Shown one piece after another: positions 34,380 to 42,114 of a stretch of 64,000 nucleotides of DNA (its first letter is position 1; every line of letters starts with the position of its first letter). The translations under genes were made by a program, and so were the position numbers. Source of the stretch: SHZI01 sp040080965 (lineage in GTDB: Bacteria > Pseudomonadota > Gammaproteobacteria > Steroidobacterales > GCA-2729495). The notes below the pieces were generated by a model that saw nothing but the letters and a program-made list of their open reading frames with translations, was not told the origin of the DNA and did not search any database. The stretch is taken from positions 124,001 to 188,000 of the forward strand of contig JBEBHH010000001.1 of assembly GCA_040080965.1 (NCBI GenBank), given 5' to 3'.

Positions 34380-35561
34380 TTAGCCGATCACGCGGGTTAT
34401 CCGGCGAATCGCCTCCTTGAGCGTTTCGAGGCTGCAGGCGAAGGACAACCGCAGATAGCCTGGCGCCCCGAAGGCCGAGCCCGGCACGACCGCCACGTCC
34501 CCGCTGTTCAGGAGGAGTTCCGACAGCGCCAGATCGTCCTTGAGGTCCTTGGCCCGGAGGGCCTCGGCCACGTTCGGGAATGCGTAGAACGTTCCGGCCG
34601 AAGGCAGGCACTTGAAGCCCCGAATACCATTGAGGGCCGCAACCACATAATCGTGGCGCTCCTTGAAAGCCCTGGTCATCTCCCGCACGCATGTCTGGTC
34701 GCCGGACAAGGCCGCGACGCTCGCTGCCTGAGAAATGCTGGACGGGTTCGATGTGCTCTGGCTCTGGATCTTCTTCATGGCGGCGATAATGGCTTTTGGG
34801 CCGCCCGCGTATCCGATGCGCCATCCGGTCATGGCGTATGCCTTGGAGACGCCATTGATGGTCACCGTCCGCTCGTACAGGGACGGGCACGCTTCCGCGA
34901 AGCTCACGAAGGGCTCGGACGCCCAGTAGATGTGCTCGTACATGTCGTCAGCTGCGATGACGATTGCCGGGTGCTTCTCCAGAACGGCTCCCAACGCCTG
35001 CAACTCGGCCCGCGTATAGGCGGCCCCTGTCGGATTGGACGGACTGTTGAGGAAAAGCAGTCGGGTTTTCGGGGTGATCGCGGCCTCGAGAAGGCGGGGC
35101 GTGATCTTGAACCCGTCCTCCATCATGGCGGCCACGATAACCGGCTCGGCATCGGCCAGTTTGATCATGTCCGGATACGAGACCCAGAAAGGCGCCGGCA
35201 CGATCGCCTCGTCACCCGGATTCAGGACCGCGCCGCAGACGTTGTAGCAGGTCTGCTTGGCGCCGCACGAGACCACGACCTGATCCATGCCGTAGGTCAG
35301 GTGGTTCTCCCGCAGGAATTTCTCGATGACCGCCTTCTTCAGTGCTGCAGTGCCTTCGACGGGTGTGTACTTCGTCTGGCCACCCTTGATGGCGGCAATG
35401 GCCGCTGCCTTGATGTGCTCGGGGGTGTCAAAGTCAGGTTCGCCCGCACCTAGGTCGATGATGTCGCGCCCCTTGGCGCGGAGCTCGGCTGCCATGGCCG
35501 TGACGGCCATCGTGGGCGAAGGCTTGACTCGCTGACAGCGCTGCGAAACTGCTAGACTCAC
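34380..35561 (-). CDS. aspC: Aspartate aminotransferase (class I, PLP-dependent)
   Basis: Interconverts aspartate/oxaloacetate and glutamate/2-oxoglutarate. 393 residues from GTG at 35561, chosen because GAGGA lies six bases upstream and the family start (SLAVSQRCQRVKPSPTMAVTA) follows; a start at 35651 would add 30 unlikely residues. Key features are GAGEPDFDTP, NSPSNPTGAAYT, and the PLP lysine in NGVSKAYAMTGWRIGY. It is of the Ib subgroup (Thermus/Sinorhizobium type) rather than E. coli AspC, so it may also accept prephenate or aromatic substrates. Divergent from uvrB. Confidence 0.92.
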   Translation of the reverse strand: MSLAVSQRCQRVKPSPTMAVTAMAAELRAKGRDIIDLGAGEPDFDTPEHIKAAAIAAIKGGQTKYTPVEGTAALKKAVIEKFLRENHLTYGMDQVVVSCGAKQTCYNVCGAVLNPGDEAIVPAPFWVSYPDMIKLADAEPVIVAAMMEDGFKITPRLLEAAITPKTRLLFLNSPSNPTGAAYTRAELQALGAVLEKHPAIVIAADDMYEHIYWASEPFVSFAEACPSLYERTVTINGVSKAYAMTGWRIGYAGGPKAIIAAMKKIQSQSTSNPSSISQAASVAALSGDQTCVREMTRAFKERHDYVVAALNGIRGFKCLPSAGTFYAFPNVAEALRAKDLKDDLALSELLLNSGDVAVVPGSAFGAPGYLRLSFACSLETLKEAIRRITRVIG

Positions 35562-35661
35562 CGGGATTCCTCGCTGGACTCTTGGCGGAAGAGGGCCGCA
35601 AATTCTAAGGGATTCGAGTCCCGCAACCAACTGCCGGATTGCGCCGGCCATTCCGAAGTCG

Positions 35662-37674
35662 ATGGACCGAATTCAGCTATCCGCAGACTTTAGCCCGGCG
35701 GGGGACCAGCCGGCCGCCATTGCAGCCCTGAACGGCGGCCTTGCCAGCGGCCTGGCCCGTCAGACCCTGCTGGGCGTCACCGGGTCTGGAAAGACCTTCA
35801 CCATGGCAAGCGTCATCGAGGCCCAACAGCGCCCCGCGCTGATCCTGGCGCCGAACAAGACCCTTGCCGCGCAGCTCTATGGCGAAATGCGGGATTTTTT
35901 CCCGAACAACAGGGTCGAGTACTTCGTTTCCTACTACGACTACTACCAGCCCGAGGCCTACGTCCCGTCATCCGACACGTACATCGAGAAGGATGCCGCA
36001 ATCAATGCGCACATCGAGCAGATGCGCCTGTCTGCAACGAAGGCACTCCTGGAGCGGCGTGATTGCGTCATCGTTGCAACGGTTTCCGCGATATACGGAC
36101 TGGGTAATCCACAGTCGTACCTAAGCATGGTCCTGCACCTCTCGCGCGGTCATCGACTTCCCGAGCGCGACCTCCTGCGCCGGCTGGCGGAACTGCAGTA
36201 CACGAGGAATGACATCCAGCTGACCAACGGCACCTACCGCGCCCGCGGCGAGCTGATCGACATCTTTCCTGCAGAATCGGAGCGTGAGGCCGTGCGCGTC
36301 ACGCTGTTCGATGACGAGATTGAGAATCTCTCCTGGTTCGACCCACTCACCGGCGAAGTACTGCGCAGTGTCCCGCGGCTAACGATATTCCCAAAGAGCC
36401 ACTATGTGACGCCGCGCGATTCCGTCCTTCAGGCCGTCGACCAGATCAAGCGTGATCTCGTCATCAGGCTGGAGGAGTTGCGTCAGGCCAGCAAGCTGGT
36501 CGAGGCGCAGCGGCTCGAGCAACGGACCCTCTACGATGTGGAGATGATGGCCGAGCTGGGCTATTGCAACGGGATCGAGAACTACAGTCGGTACCTTTCG
36601 GGCCGGCAGCCGGGTGAGCCGCCACCCTGCCTCTTTGACTATCTTCCGGGCGATGCCTTGCTGATCATCGACGAAAGTCATGTCACGATTCCCCAGCTCG
36701 GAGGTATGTACCGGGGCGACCGGTCCAGGAAGGAGACGCTCGTCGAATACGGCTTCCGGCTGCCGTCTGCGCTGGATAACCGGCCATTGCGCTTCGACGA
36801 ATTCGAAGCGCTGTCTCCCCAGACAGTCTATGTGTCCGCCACGCCGGGCCCCTACGAGAGGGCCCACTCCGACGCGGTGGTTGAGCAGGTAGTCCGGCCC
36901 ACCGGGCTGGTTGACCCGCCTATCGAGATCCGTCCTGCTTCCACCCAGGTGGACGACGTACTTTCCGAGATCCAGTTGCGCGTCGCCCGCCACGAGAGGG
37001 TGCTGATCACCACACTTACCAAGCGCATGGCCGAGGACCTGACCGAGTACCTTCAGGAGCATGGCATCCGGGTTCGGTACCTGCATTCAGATATTGAAAC
37101 AGTCGAGCGGACGGAGATCATCCGTGACCTCAGGCTGGGCACCTTCGATGTGCTGGTCGGCATCAACCTGCTCCGCGAAGGCCTGGATCTGCCCGAGGTC
37201 TCCCTCGTGGCCATCCTGGACGCAGACCGGGAGGGCTTCCTGCGCTCGGAGGGGTCCTTGATCCAGACGGTCGGCCGGGCGGCCCGCAATCTTAACGGCA
37301 CGGCCATCATGTACGCCGACCGGATCACCGGTTCGATGCAGCGGGCCATAGCCGAGACCGACCGCCGGCGGCGCAAGCAGCTCGAGTTCAACGTGGAGCA
37401 CGGGATCGAGCCCCGGAGCATCGTCAAGGAAGTGCGCGACATCATGGACGGGGCGCGGGACGCCGCGGCCCGCCGGGGACGGCGGGCTGCCGAGCCGCGC
37501 CAGGATTATCGCCAGTTGACCCCGGACCAGCTCGCGCGGCGGATTTCCCGGCTGGAAAGGGAGATGTTCGAGCATGCCCGCAACCTGGAATTCGAGGACG
37601 CCGCGCGGCTCCGGGACGAGCTGCAGGCCCTTCGTCGCGTCGAACTGGGACTTCCGGCCGATTCTGCCCTGTGA
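35662..37674 (+). CDS. uvrB: Excinuclease ABC subunit B
   Basis: Damage-verifying helicase of nucleotide excision repair. 670 residues with Walker A GVTGSGKTFTMA near the N-terminus, the beta-hairpin YYDYYQPEAYVPSSDTYIEKDA, the DESH box (IIDESHVTIPQ), motif VI (TVGRAARN) and a C-terminal UVR domain (RLEREMFEHARNLEFEDAARLRDEL) for UvrA/UvrC contact. I see no LexA-type site in the 100-base gap upstream. Confidence 0.98.
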   Translation: MDRIQLSADFSPAGDQPAAIAALNGGLASGLARQTLLGVTGSGKTFTMASVIEAQQRPALILAPNKTLAAQLYGEMRDFFPNNRVEYFVSYYDYYQPEAYVPSSDTYIEKDAAINAHIEQMRLSATKALLERRDCVIVATVSAIYGLGNPQSYLSMVLHLSRGHRLPERDLLRRLAELQYTRNDIQLTNGTYRARGELIDIFPAESEREAVRVTLFDDEIENLSWFDPLTGEVLRSVPRLTIFPKSHYVTPRDSVLQAVDQIKRDLVIRLEELRQASKLVEAQRLEQRTLYDVEMMAELGYCNGIENYSRYLSGRQPGEPPPCLFDYLPGDALLIIDESHVTIPQLGGMYRGDRSRKETLVEYGFRLPSALDNRPLRFDEFEALSPQTVYVSATPGPYERAHSDAVVEQVVRPTGLVDPPIEIRPASTQVDDVLSEIQLRVARHERVLITTLTKRMAEDLTEYLQEHGIRVRYLHSDIETVERTEIIRDLRLGTFDVLVGINLLREGLDLPEVSLVAILDADREGFLRSEGSLIQTVGRAARNLNGTAIMYADRITGSMQRAIAETDRRRRKQLEFNVEHGIEPRSIVKEVRDIMDGARDAAARRGRRAAEPRQDYRQLTPDQLARRISRLEREMFEHARNLEFEDAARLRDELQALRRVELGLPADSAL

Positions 37675-37728
37675 CGCCGCCTTGCCTTGGGCGCCTGCCT
37701 TTCGGTATCGTTCCGCCCGGCCCGCAGC

Positions 37729-37804
37729 AGGCGCGTAGCTCAGTGGTTAGAGCACTTCCTTGACATGGAAGGGGTCGGTGGTTCGACTCCACTCGCGCCT
37801 ACCA
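37729..37804 (+). tRNA. tRNA-Val (GAC)
   Basis: A 76-base cloverleaf with acceptor AGGCGCG/CGCGCCT, anticodon stem CTTCC/GGAAG, loop TTGACAT (anticodon GAC), T-loop TTCGACT and encoded CCA. Its 3' end is only 16 bases before the thrS start codon. Confidence 0.97.
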
Positions 37805-37820
37805 TTAACGATAAATACCC

Positions 37821-39749
37821 ATGCCCGTTATCACACTGCCGGATGGCAGCCAGAGAGTATTTGATCGCCCCGTCACCGTAGGCGAGGTGGCTGCCGCCAT
37901 TGGGGCCGGGCTGGCACGGGCGGCCCTCGCGGGGCGGGTGAATGATCAGCTGGTTGACACCAGTTACGTCATTGACAGGGACTCCCGTCTCTCGATCGTC
38001 ACCGCCAAGGATCCTGCGGGCCTCGAGGTGCTGCGCCACTCGACGGCCCACCTGCTGGCCCAGGCCGTCCAGTCCCTGTTTCCCGATGCCCAGGTGACGA
38101 TCGGGCCTGTGATCGAGGACGGCTTCTACTACGATTTTGCTTTCAAGCGGCCCTTCACGCCGGAGGACCTCGCGGCCATCGAGGCCCGGATGAAGGAGCT
38201 GGTGGCCGCCGACCTCCCGGTGGAGCGGCGGGTCATGTCGCGTGACGCCGCTGTCAAGTTCTTCAGCGACCTGGGCGAACGGTACAAGGCCGAGATCATT
38301 GCGGCCATTCCCGCGGACCAGGAGATCAGCCTGTACGGTCAGGGTGGCTGGGTGGACCTGTGCCGCGGGCCCCACGTTCCGTCCACTGGCAAGCTCAAGG
38401 CGTTCAAGCTGACCAAACTGGCGGGCGCGTACTGGCGCGGCGACTCCCGCAACGAAATGCTCCAGCGCATCTACGGAACGGCCTGGCCTGATGAGGCATC
38501 GCTGAAGGCCTACCTGACCCGCATCGAAGAGGCCGAGAAGCGCGATCACCGGAAACTGGGCCGCGAGCTGGACCTGTTCCACTTCCAGGAGGAGGCGCCG
38601 GGAGCCGTTTTCTGGCATCCGAAGGGCTGGACCCTCTTCCAGCAGCTCATTGGCTACATGCGGGACAAGCAGCATGCCGCCGGCTATCAGGAGGTGAGCA
38701 CGCCCGAGATCATGGATCGGCAACTGTGGGTCCAGTCCGGTCACATGGAGAAGTTCGGCGACAACATGTTCATGACGCAGACCCCCGATGAACGGGTGTT
38801 TGCCATCAAGCCGATGAACTGCCCCGGACACGTCCAGGTCTTCAATCAGGGGCTGAAGAGCTACCGGGACCTGCCGTTGCGGCTGTGCGAGTTCGGAAAG
38901 GTGCATCGCTACGAGCCTTCCGGGGCCCTGCACGGGCTGATGAGGGTCCGGGCGTTCACCCAGGATGACGCGCATATCTTCTGTACGGAGGACCAGATCA
39001 CCGCGGAGTCCGTGGCTGTCACTGACCTGATCCTCGGCATCTACCGGGACTTCGGTTTCGACGATATCCGGGTCAAGTTCTCCGACCGGCCCGCAAAGCG
39101 GGTTGGCAGCGACGACATCTGGGACCGGGCGGAGGCCGCTCTCAAGGAGGCCGCCAGGGCCGGCGGGCTTGAGCTCGAGTACAACCCCGGCGAGGGCGCC
39201 TTTTATGGCCCCAAGCTGGAATTCGTCCTGCGGGATGCCATCGGCCGGGACTGGCAGTGCGGCACCCTTCAGGTGGATTTCAACCTGCCCGACAGGCTCG
39301 GCGCCTCCTTCGTGGGGGACGACAGCCAGCGCCGGGTGCCGGTGATGCTCCACCGGGCCATGTTCGGCTCCCTGGAGCGATTCTGCGGGATCCTGCTGGA
39401 ACATCACGCCGGACGGCTGCCGGCCTGGCTGGCCCCGGTGCAGGCCGTGGTGCTCAATATTACGGACCGGCAGGCTGAATTCGCCGGCCGGGTTCAGGAA
39501 ACCCTGAAAAATCAGGGCGTTCGGGCAGAAGTGGATTTGCGGAACGAGAAGATAGGCTTTAAGATTCGCGAGCACACGCTGCAGCGTGTCCCGTACCTGG
39601 TCGTGGTGGGGGACCGCGAGGCACAAAATCTTGAAGTGGCCGTGCGCACGCGCGGTGGCAAGGATCTGGGCACGATGCCGCTCGAGCGGCTGGCCCAGGG
39701 TCTGGCCGCCGAGATCGCGAGCCGCGGCCGCACTGTTATGGAGGGTTGA
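37821..39749 (+). CDS. thrS: Threonyl-tRNA synthetase
   Basis: Charges tRNA-Thr. The 642 residues match E. coli ThrRS length: TGS domain (ITLPDGSQRVFDRPVTVGEVA), editing domain with HSTAHLLAQAV, class II motifs in the catalytic core (MNCPGHVQVFNQGLKSYRDLPLRLCEFGKVHRYEPSGALHGLMRVRAFTQDDAHIFC) and an anticodon-binding C-terminus. No clear Shine-Dalgarno lies in the 16-base space after tRNA-Val. It heads thrS-infC-rpmI-rplT. Confidence 0.98.
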   Translation: MPVITLPDGSQRVFDRPVTVGEVAAAIGAGLARAALAGRVNDQLVDTSYVIDRDSRLSIVTAKDPAGLEVLRHSTAHLLAQAVQSLFPDAQVTIGPVIEDGFYYDFAFKRPFTPEDLAAIEARMKELVAADLPVERRVMSRDAAVKFFSDLGERYKAEIIAAIPADQEISLYGQGGWVDLCRGPHVPSTGKLKAFKLTKLAGAYWRGDSRNEMLQRIYGTAWPDEASLKAYLTRIEEAEKRDHRKLGRELDLFHFQEEAPGAVFWHPKGWTLFQQLIGYMRDKQHAAGYQEVSTPEIMDRQLWVQSGHMEKFGDNMFMTQTPDERVFAIKPMNCPGHVQVFNQGLKSYRDLPLRLCEFGKVHRYEPSGALHGLMRVRAFTQDDAHIFCTEDQITAESVAVTDLILGIYRDFGFDDIRVKFSDRPAKRVGSDDIWDRAEAALKEAARAGGLELEYNPGEGAFYGPKLEFVLRDAIGRDWQCGTLQVDFNLPDRLGASFVGDDSQRRVPVMLHRAMFGSLERFCGILLEHHAGRLPAWLAPVQAVVLNITDRQAEFAGRVQETLKNQGVRAEVDLRNEKIGFKIREHTLQRVPYLVVVGDREAQNLEVAVRTRGGKDLGTMPLERLAQGLAAEIASRGRTVMEG

Positions 39750-39752
39750 AGT

Positions 39753-40271
39753 ATCGCTGCTAACAAACGAGTCCGCCGGAATGACGAGATCGATGCACGG
39801 GAAATCCGCGTCATTGGTGCCGGTGGCGAGCAGGTTGGAATCCTGAGCCGGGAAGCCGCTCTCCAGATGGCGCAGGAGTCGGCCATGGACCTGGTGGAGA
39901 TTTCACCAACAGCCGTGCCGCCTGTCTGCCGGATCATGGACTTCGGCAAATTCCTGTTCGAAACGAACAAGAAGGCGCATGCAGCGAAGCGGAAGCAAAA
40001 GCAGATCCAGGTCAAGGAAGTGAAGTTCCGGCCTGGAACTGAAGAGGGTGATTACCAGATCAAACTGCGCAATCTCCTCAAGTTCCTCGGTTCCGGTGAC
40101 AAGGCCAAGGTGACCTTGCGCTTCCGCGGCCGGGAAATGGCTCACCAGGAAATCGGGGTGCGTCTCTTGCAGCGCGTCCGCCAGGACCTGGAGTCAGTGG
40201 GTACCGTTGAGCAGTTTCCCCGGCTGGAAGGCCGGCAAATGGTCATGGTCATAGCCCCGAAGAAAAAGTAA
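39753..40271 (+). CDS. infC: Translation initiation factor IF-3 (ATC start codon)
   Basis: Prevents premature 30S-50S joining and proofreads start codons. The 172-residue frame begins at ATC 39753, three bases past the thrS stop and seven bases after GGAGGG. Between that stop and the first in-frame ATG (39867) there is no ATG, GTG or TTG; starting at 39867 would delete 38 residues that align with IF3 (NDEIDAREIRVIGAGGEQVGILS). Later markers are ISPTAVPPVCRIMDFGKFLFE and FRGREMAHQEIG. Rare start codons in infC underlie IF3 autoregulation in E. coli (AUU). Confidence 0.95.
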   Translation: MAANKRVRRNDEIDAREIRVIGAGGEQVGILSREAALQMAQESAMDLVEISPTAVPPVCRIMDFGKFLFETNKKAHAAKRKQKQIQVKEVKFRPGTEEGDYQIKLRNLLKFLGSGDKAKVTLRFRGREMAHQEIGVRLLQRVRQDLESVGTVEQFPRLEGRQMVMVIAPKKK

Positions 40272-40444
40272 GTGCCGGAAGAGTGAGTGCCTGACGTAAA
40301 ACGTGCCTGATGCAAGAAAGAGAGTGACGGTTGATCGCCGGGGCAATCCCGCCGCGCGTGGTCGCCGGAACCCGCCTGCAATGGCCGCCAGTGGCTCCCG
40401 ATGGAGTCCCGGCGCGGTTCGGACCAGGCCCCAAGGAGACGTAA
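40272..40444 (+). promoter_or_regulatory. infC-rpmI spacer, candidate L20-responsive leader
   Basis: This 173-base noncoding gap is long for the operon. In E. coli L20 represses rpmI translation by binding structured RNA upstream of it. The gap is GC-rich and can fold, but I cannot identify the specific pseudoknot by eye. It ends with AAGGAG six bases before the rpmI ATG. Confidence 0.3.
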
Positions 40445-40639
40445 ATGCCCAAGATGAAGACGAATCGGGGCGCCGCAAAGCGCTTCCGGGCGACTGCCAA
40501 TGGCTTCAAGGCCGGCCAGTCGCATCTCAATCACATCCTGACGAAAAAGAGCTCGAAGCGTAAGCGGCAGCTGGGTGCAATGAACCAGGTTGCCGAGTGC
40601 GACGTGCCCGGCGTCAAGCGAATGCTGCCGTACTCATAG
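40445..40639 (+). CDS. rpmI: 50S ribosomal protein L35
   Basis: 64 residues, highly basic: MPKMKTNRGAAKRFRATANGFK, the SHLNHILTKKSSKRKRQL core and VKRMLPYS end are diagnostic. An AAGGAG ribosome site is six bases upstream. rplT follows after 13 bases. Confidence 0.98.
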   Translation: MPKMKTNRGAAKRFRATANGFKAGQSHLNHILTKKSSKRKRQLGAMNQVAECDVPGVKRMLPYS

Positions 40640-40652
40640 GGAGGACCGAAAC

Positions 40653-41015
40653 ATGGCACGCGTAAAACGTGGTGTGACGGTCAAGGCCCGTCACAAGAAG
40701 ATGCTCAAGAAGGCCAAGGGCATGTCCCAGGCCCGGAGCAAGTTGTACAAGACTGCCAAGCAGGCCGTCATCAAGGCCGGGCAATACGCCTTTCGTGATC
40801 GCCGGGTGCGCAAGCGCGAGTTCCGCGCACTTTGGATCACCCGGATCAATGCCGCTGCCCGGCTGCACGGCCTTTCGTACAGCCGCTTCATGAGCGGTTT
40901 GATCAAGGCGGGCATCGAGGTCGACAGGAAGATGCTGTCCGATCTGGCAGTGCATGACGCGGCGGCTTTTGGCGCACTGGCTGAAAAGGCCAAGACCAGC
41001 CTGGCTGCTGCCTGA
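40653..41015 (+). CDS. rplT: 50S ribosomal protein L20
   Basis: 120 residues starting MARVKRGVTVKARHKKMLKKAKG, with the long basic helix and RRVRKREFRALWITRINAAAR. L20 is an early assembly protein and, in E. coli, the repressor of its own operon. The AGGGAGGA ribosome site precedes ATG 40653. Confidence 0.98.
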   Translation: MARVKRGVTVKARHKKMLKKAKGMSQARSKLYKTAKQAVIKAGQYAFRDRRVRKREFRALWITRINAAARLHGLSYSRFMSGLIKAGIEVDRKMLSDLAVHDAAAFGALAEKAKTSLAAA

Positions 41016-41045
41016 GCGCCCCACCGGTGCGCTAGTTGGGACCTC

Positions 41046-41068
41046 GCGGGCGCACGTCGTGCGCCCGC
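41046..41068 (+). other. Strong hairpin between rplT and pheS
   Basis: GCGGGCGCAC and GTGCGCCCGC form a perfect 10-bp stem with a GTC loop. It is followed by AGATCCTTCCCTT rather than a T-run, so it may be a weak terminator, processing site or attenuator. No Phe-rich leader peptide is seen nearby. Confidence 0.6.
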
Positions 41069-41109
41069 AGATCCTTCCCTTGCTCATGCCGTGCAGATGA
41101 AAAGCGGTA

Positions 41110-42093
41110 ATGAATAACGTCGAGTCGTTGCTGGCGCAGGCCCGGGCTGCAGTGGCTGCTGCGGGCGACCTGGCGGCCCTCGATGCGATCCGTGTGCACT
41201 ACCTCGGCAAGAAGGGCGAGGTTACTGCCTTGCTCAAACAGCTTGGCAATCTGCCGGACGAGCAGCGGCGGGCCCAGGGACAGGTCATCAACGCGGTCAA
41301 GGCCTCACTCACCGAGGCACTGGACGCAAGGCGGGACGTCCTCGAAGCAAGCGCCCTGACCCGGGAGCTTCAGGCCAGTGCCATTGATGTCACGTTGCCC
41401 GGCAGGGGCCAGCATCCCGGCGGCCTCCACCCCGTCACGCTGACGCTCCAGCGCATCGAGAAGATCTTTGCGGCCGCCGGTTTCGCCGTGCACGAAGGTC
41501 CCGAAGTCGAGGATGACTTCCACAACTTCACGGCACTGAACATCCCTGCTGATCATCCCGCCAGGGCCATGCACGATACCTTCTATCTGGCCGACGGCAG
41601 GCTGCTGCGAACGCATACGTCACCCGTACAGATCAGGGCAATGCTGCGCCTGGGGGCGCCCCTGCGATTGATTGCCCCTGGCAGGGTGTACCGGTGCGAC
41701 TCGGATACCACGCACACACCGATGTTCCACCAGGTTGAGGGGTTGGTGGTCGACACGAATGTCAGCTTCGCCAATCTCAAGGCGGTGCTGGCCGAATTCG
41801 TCGAACGTTTCTTCGAGCGCTCAGCAACCGTGCGCTTCCGGCCCTCCTATTTCCCGTTCACCGAACCGTCTGCCGAGGTGGATGTGCTGTCCGAGTCCGG
41901 CCGCTGGCTGGAGGTCCTTGGGTGCGGCATGGTTCATCCGCAGGTCCTCAGCAATGCCGGTATCGATCCCGAGATGTACACCGGTTATGCATTCGGCATG
42001 GGCGTGGAACGGCTGGCGATGTTGCGCTACGGGATCCATGACATCCGGATGCTGTTCGACAATGACCTGCGCTTCCTCCGGCAATTCCATTAA
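41110..42093 (+). CDS. pheS: Phenylalanyl-tRNA synthetase alpha subunit
   Basis: Catalytic subunit of the (alpha-beta)2 enzyme. 327 residues, as in E. coli: N-terminal coiled coil, then HPVTLTLQRIEKIFAAAGFAVHEGPEVEDDFHNFTALNIP, RTHTSPVQIR (motif 2), and FRPSYFPFTEPSAEVDV and GMGVERLAMLRYGIHDIR (motif 3). pheT follows after 21 bases. Confidence 0.98.
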   Translation: MNNVESLLAQARAAVAAAGDLAALDAIRVHYLGKKGEVTALLKQLGNLPDEQRRAQGQVINAVKASLTEALDARRDVLEASALTRELQASAIDVTLPGRGQHPGGLHPVTLTLQRIEKIFAAAGFAVHEGPEVEDDFHNFTALNIPADHPARAMHDTFYLADGRLLRTHTSPVQIRAMLRLGAPLRLIAPGRVYRCDSDTTHTPMFHQVEGLVVDTNVSFANLKAVLAEFVERFFERSATVRFRPSYFPFTEPSAEVDVLSESGRWLEVLGCGMVHPQVLSNAGIDPEMYTGYAFGMGVERLAMLRYGIHDIRMLFDNDLRFLRQFH

Positions 42094-42114
42094 GGCCGCT
42101 CGTCAGCACACGCC

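Noticed and set aside
35562..35661. LexA box upstream of uvrB
   Set aside because: No CTG-N10-CAG type palindrome is seen in the gap.
37740..39626. 628-codon open frame on the minus strand opposite thrS
   Set aside because: It mirrors thrS completely, has no recognisable motif and would run through the tRNA-Val gene.
41016..41109. Phenylalanine attenuator ahead of pheS
   Set aside because: A strong hairpin is present, but there is no leader peptide with Phe codons and no T-run.
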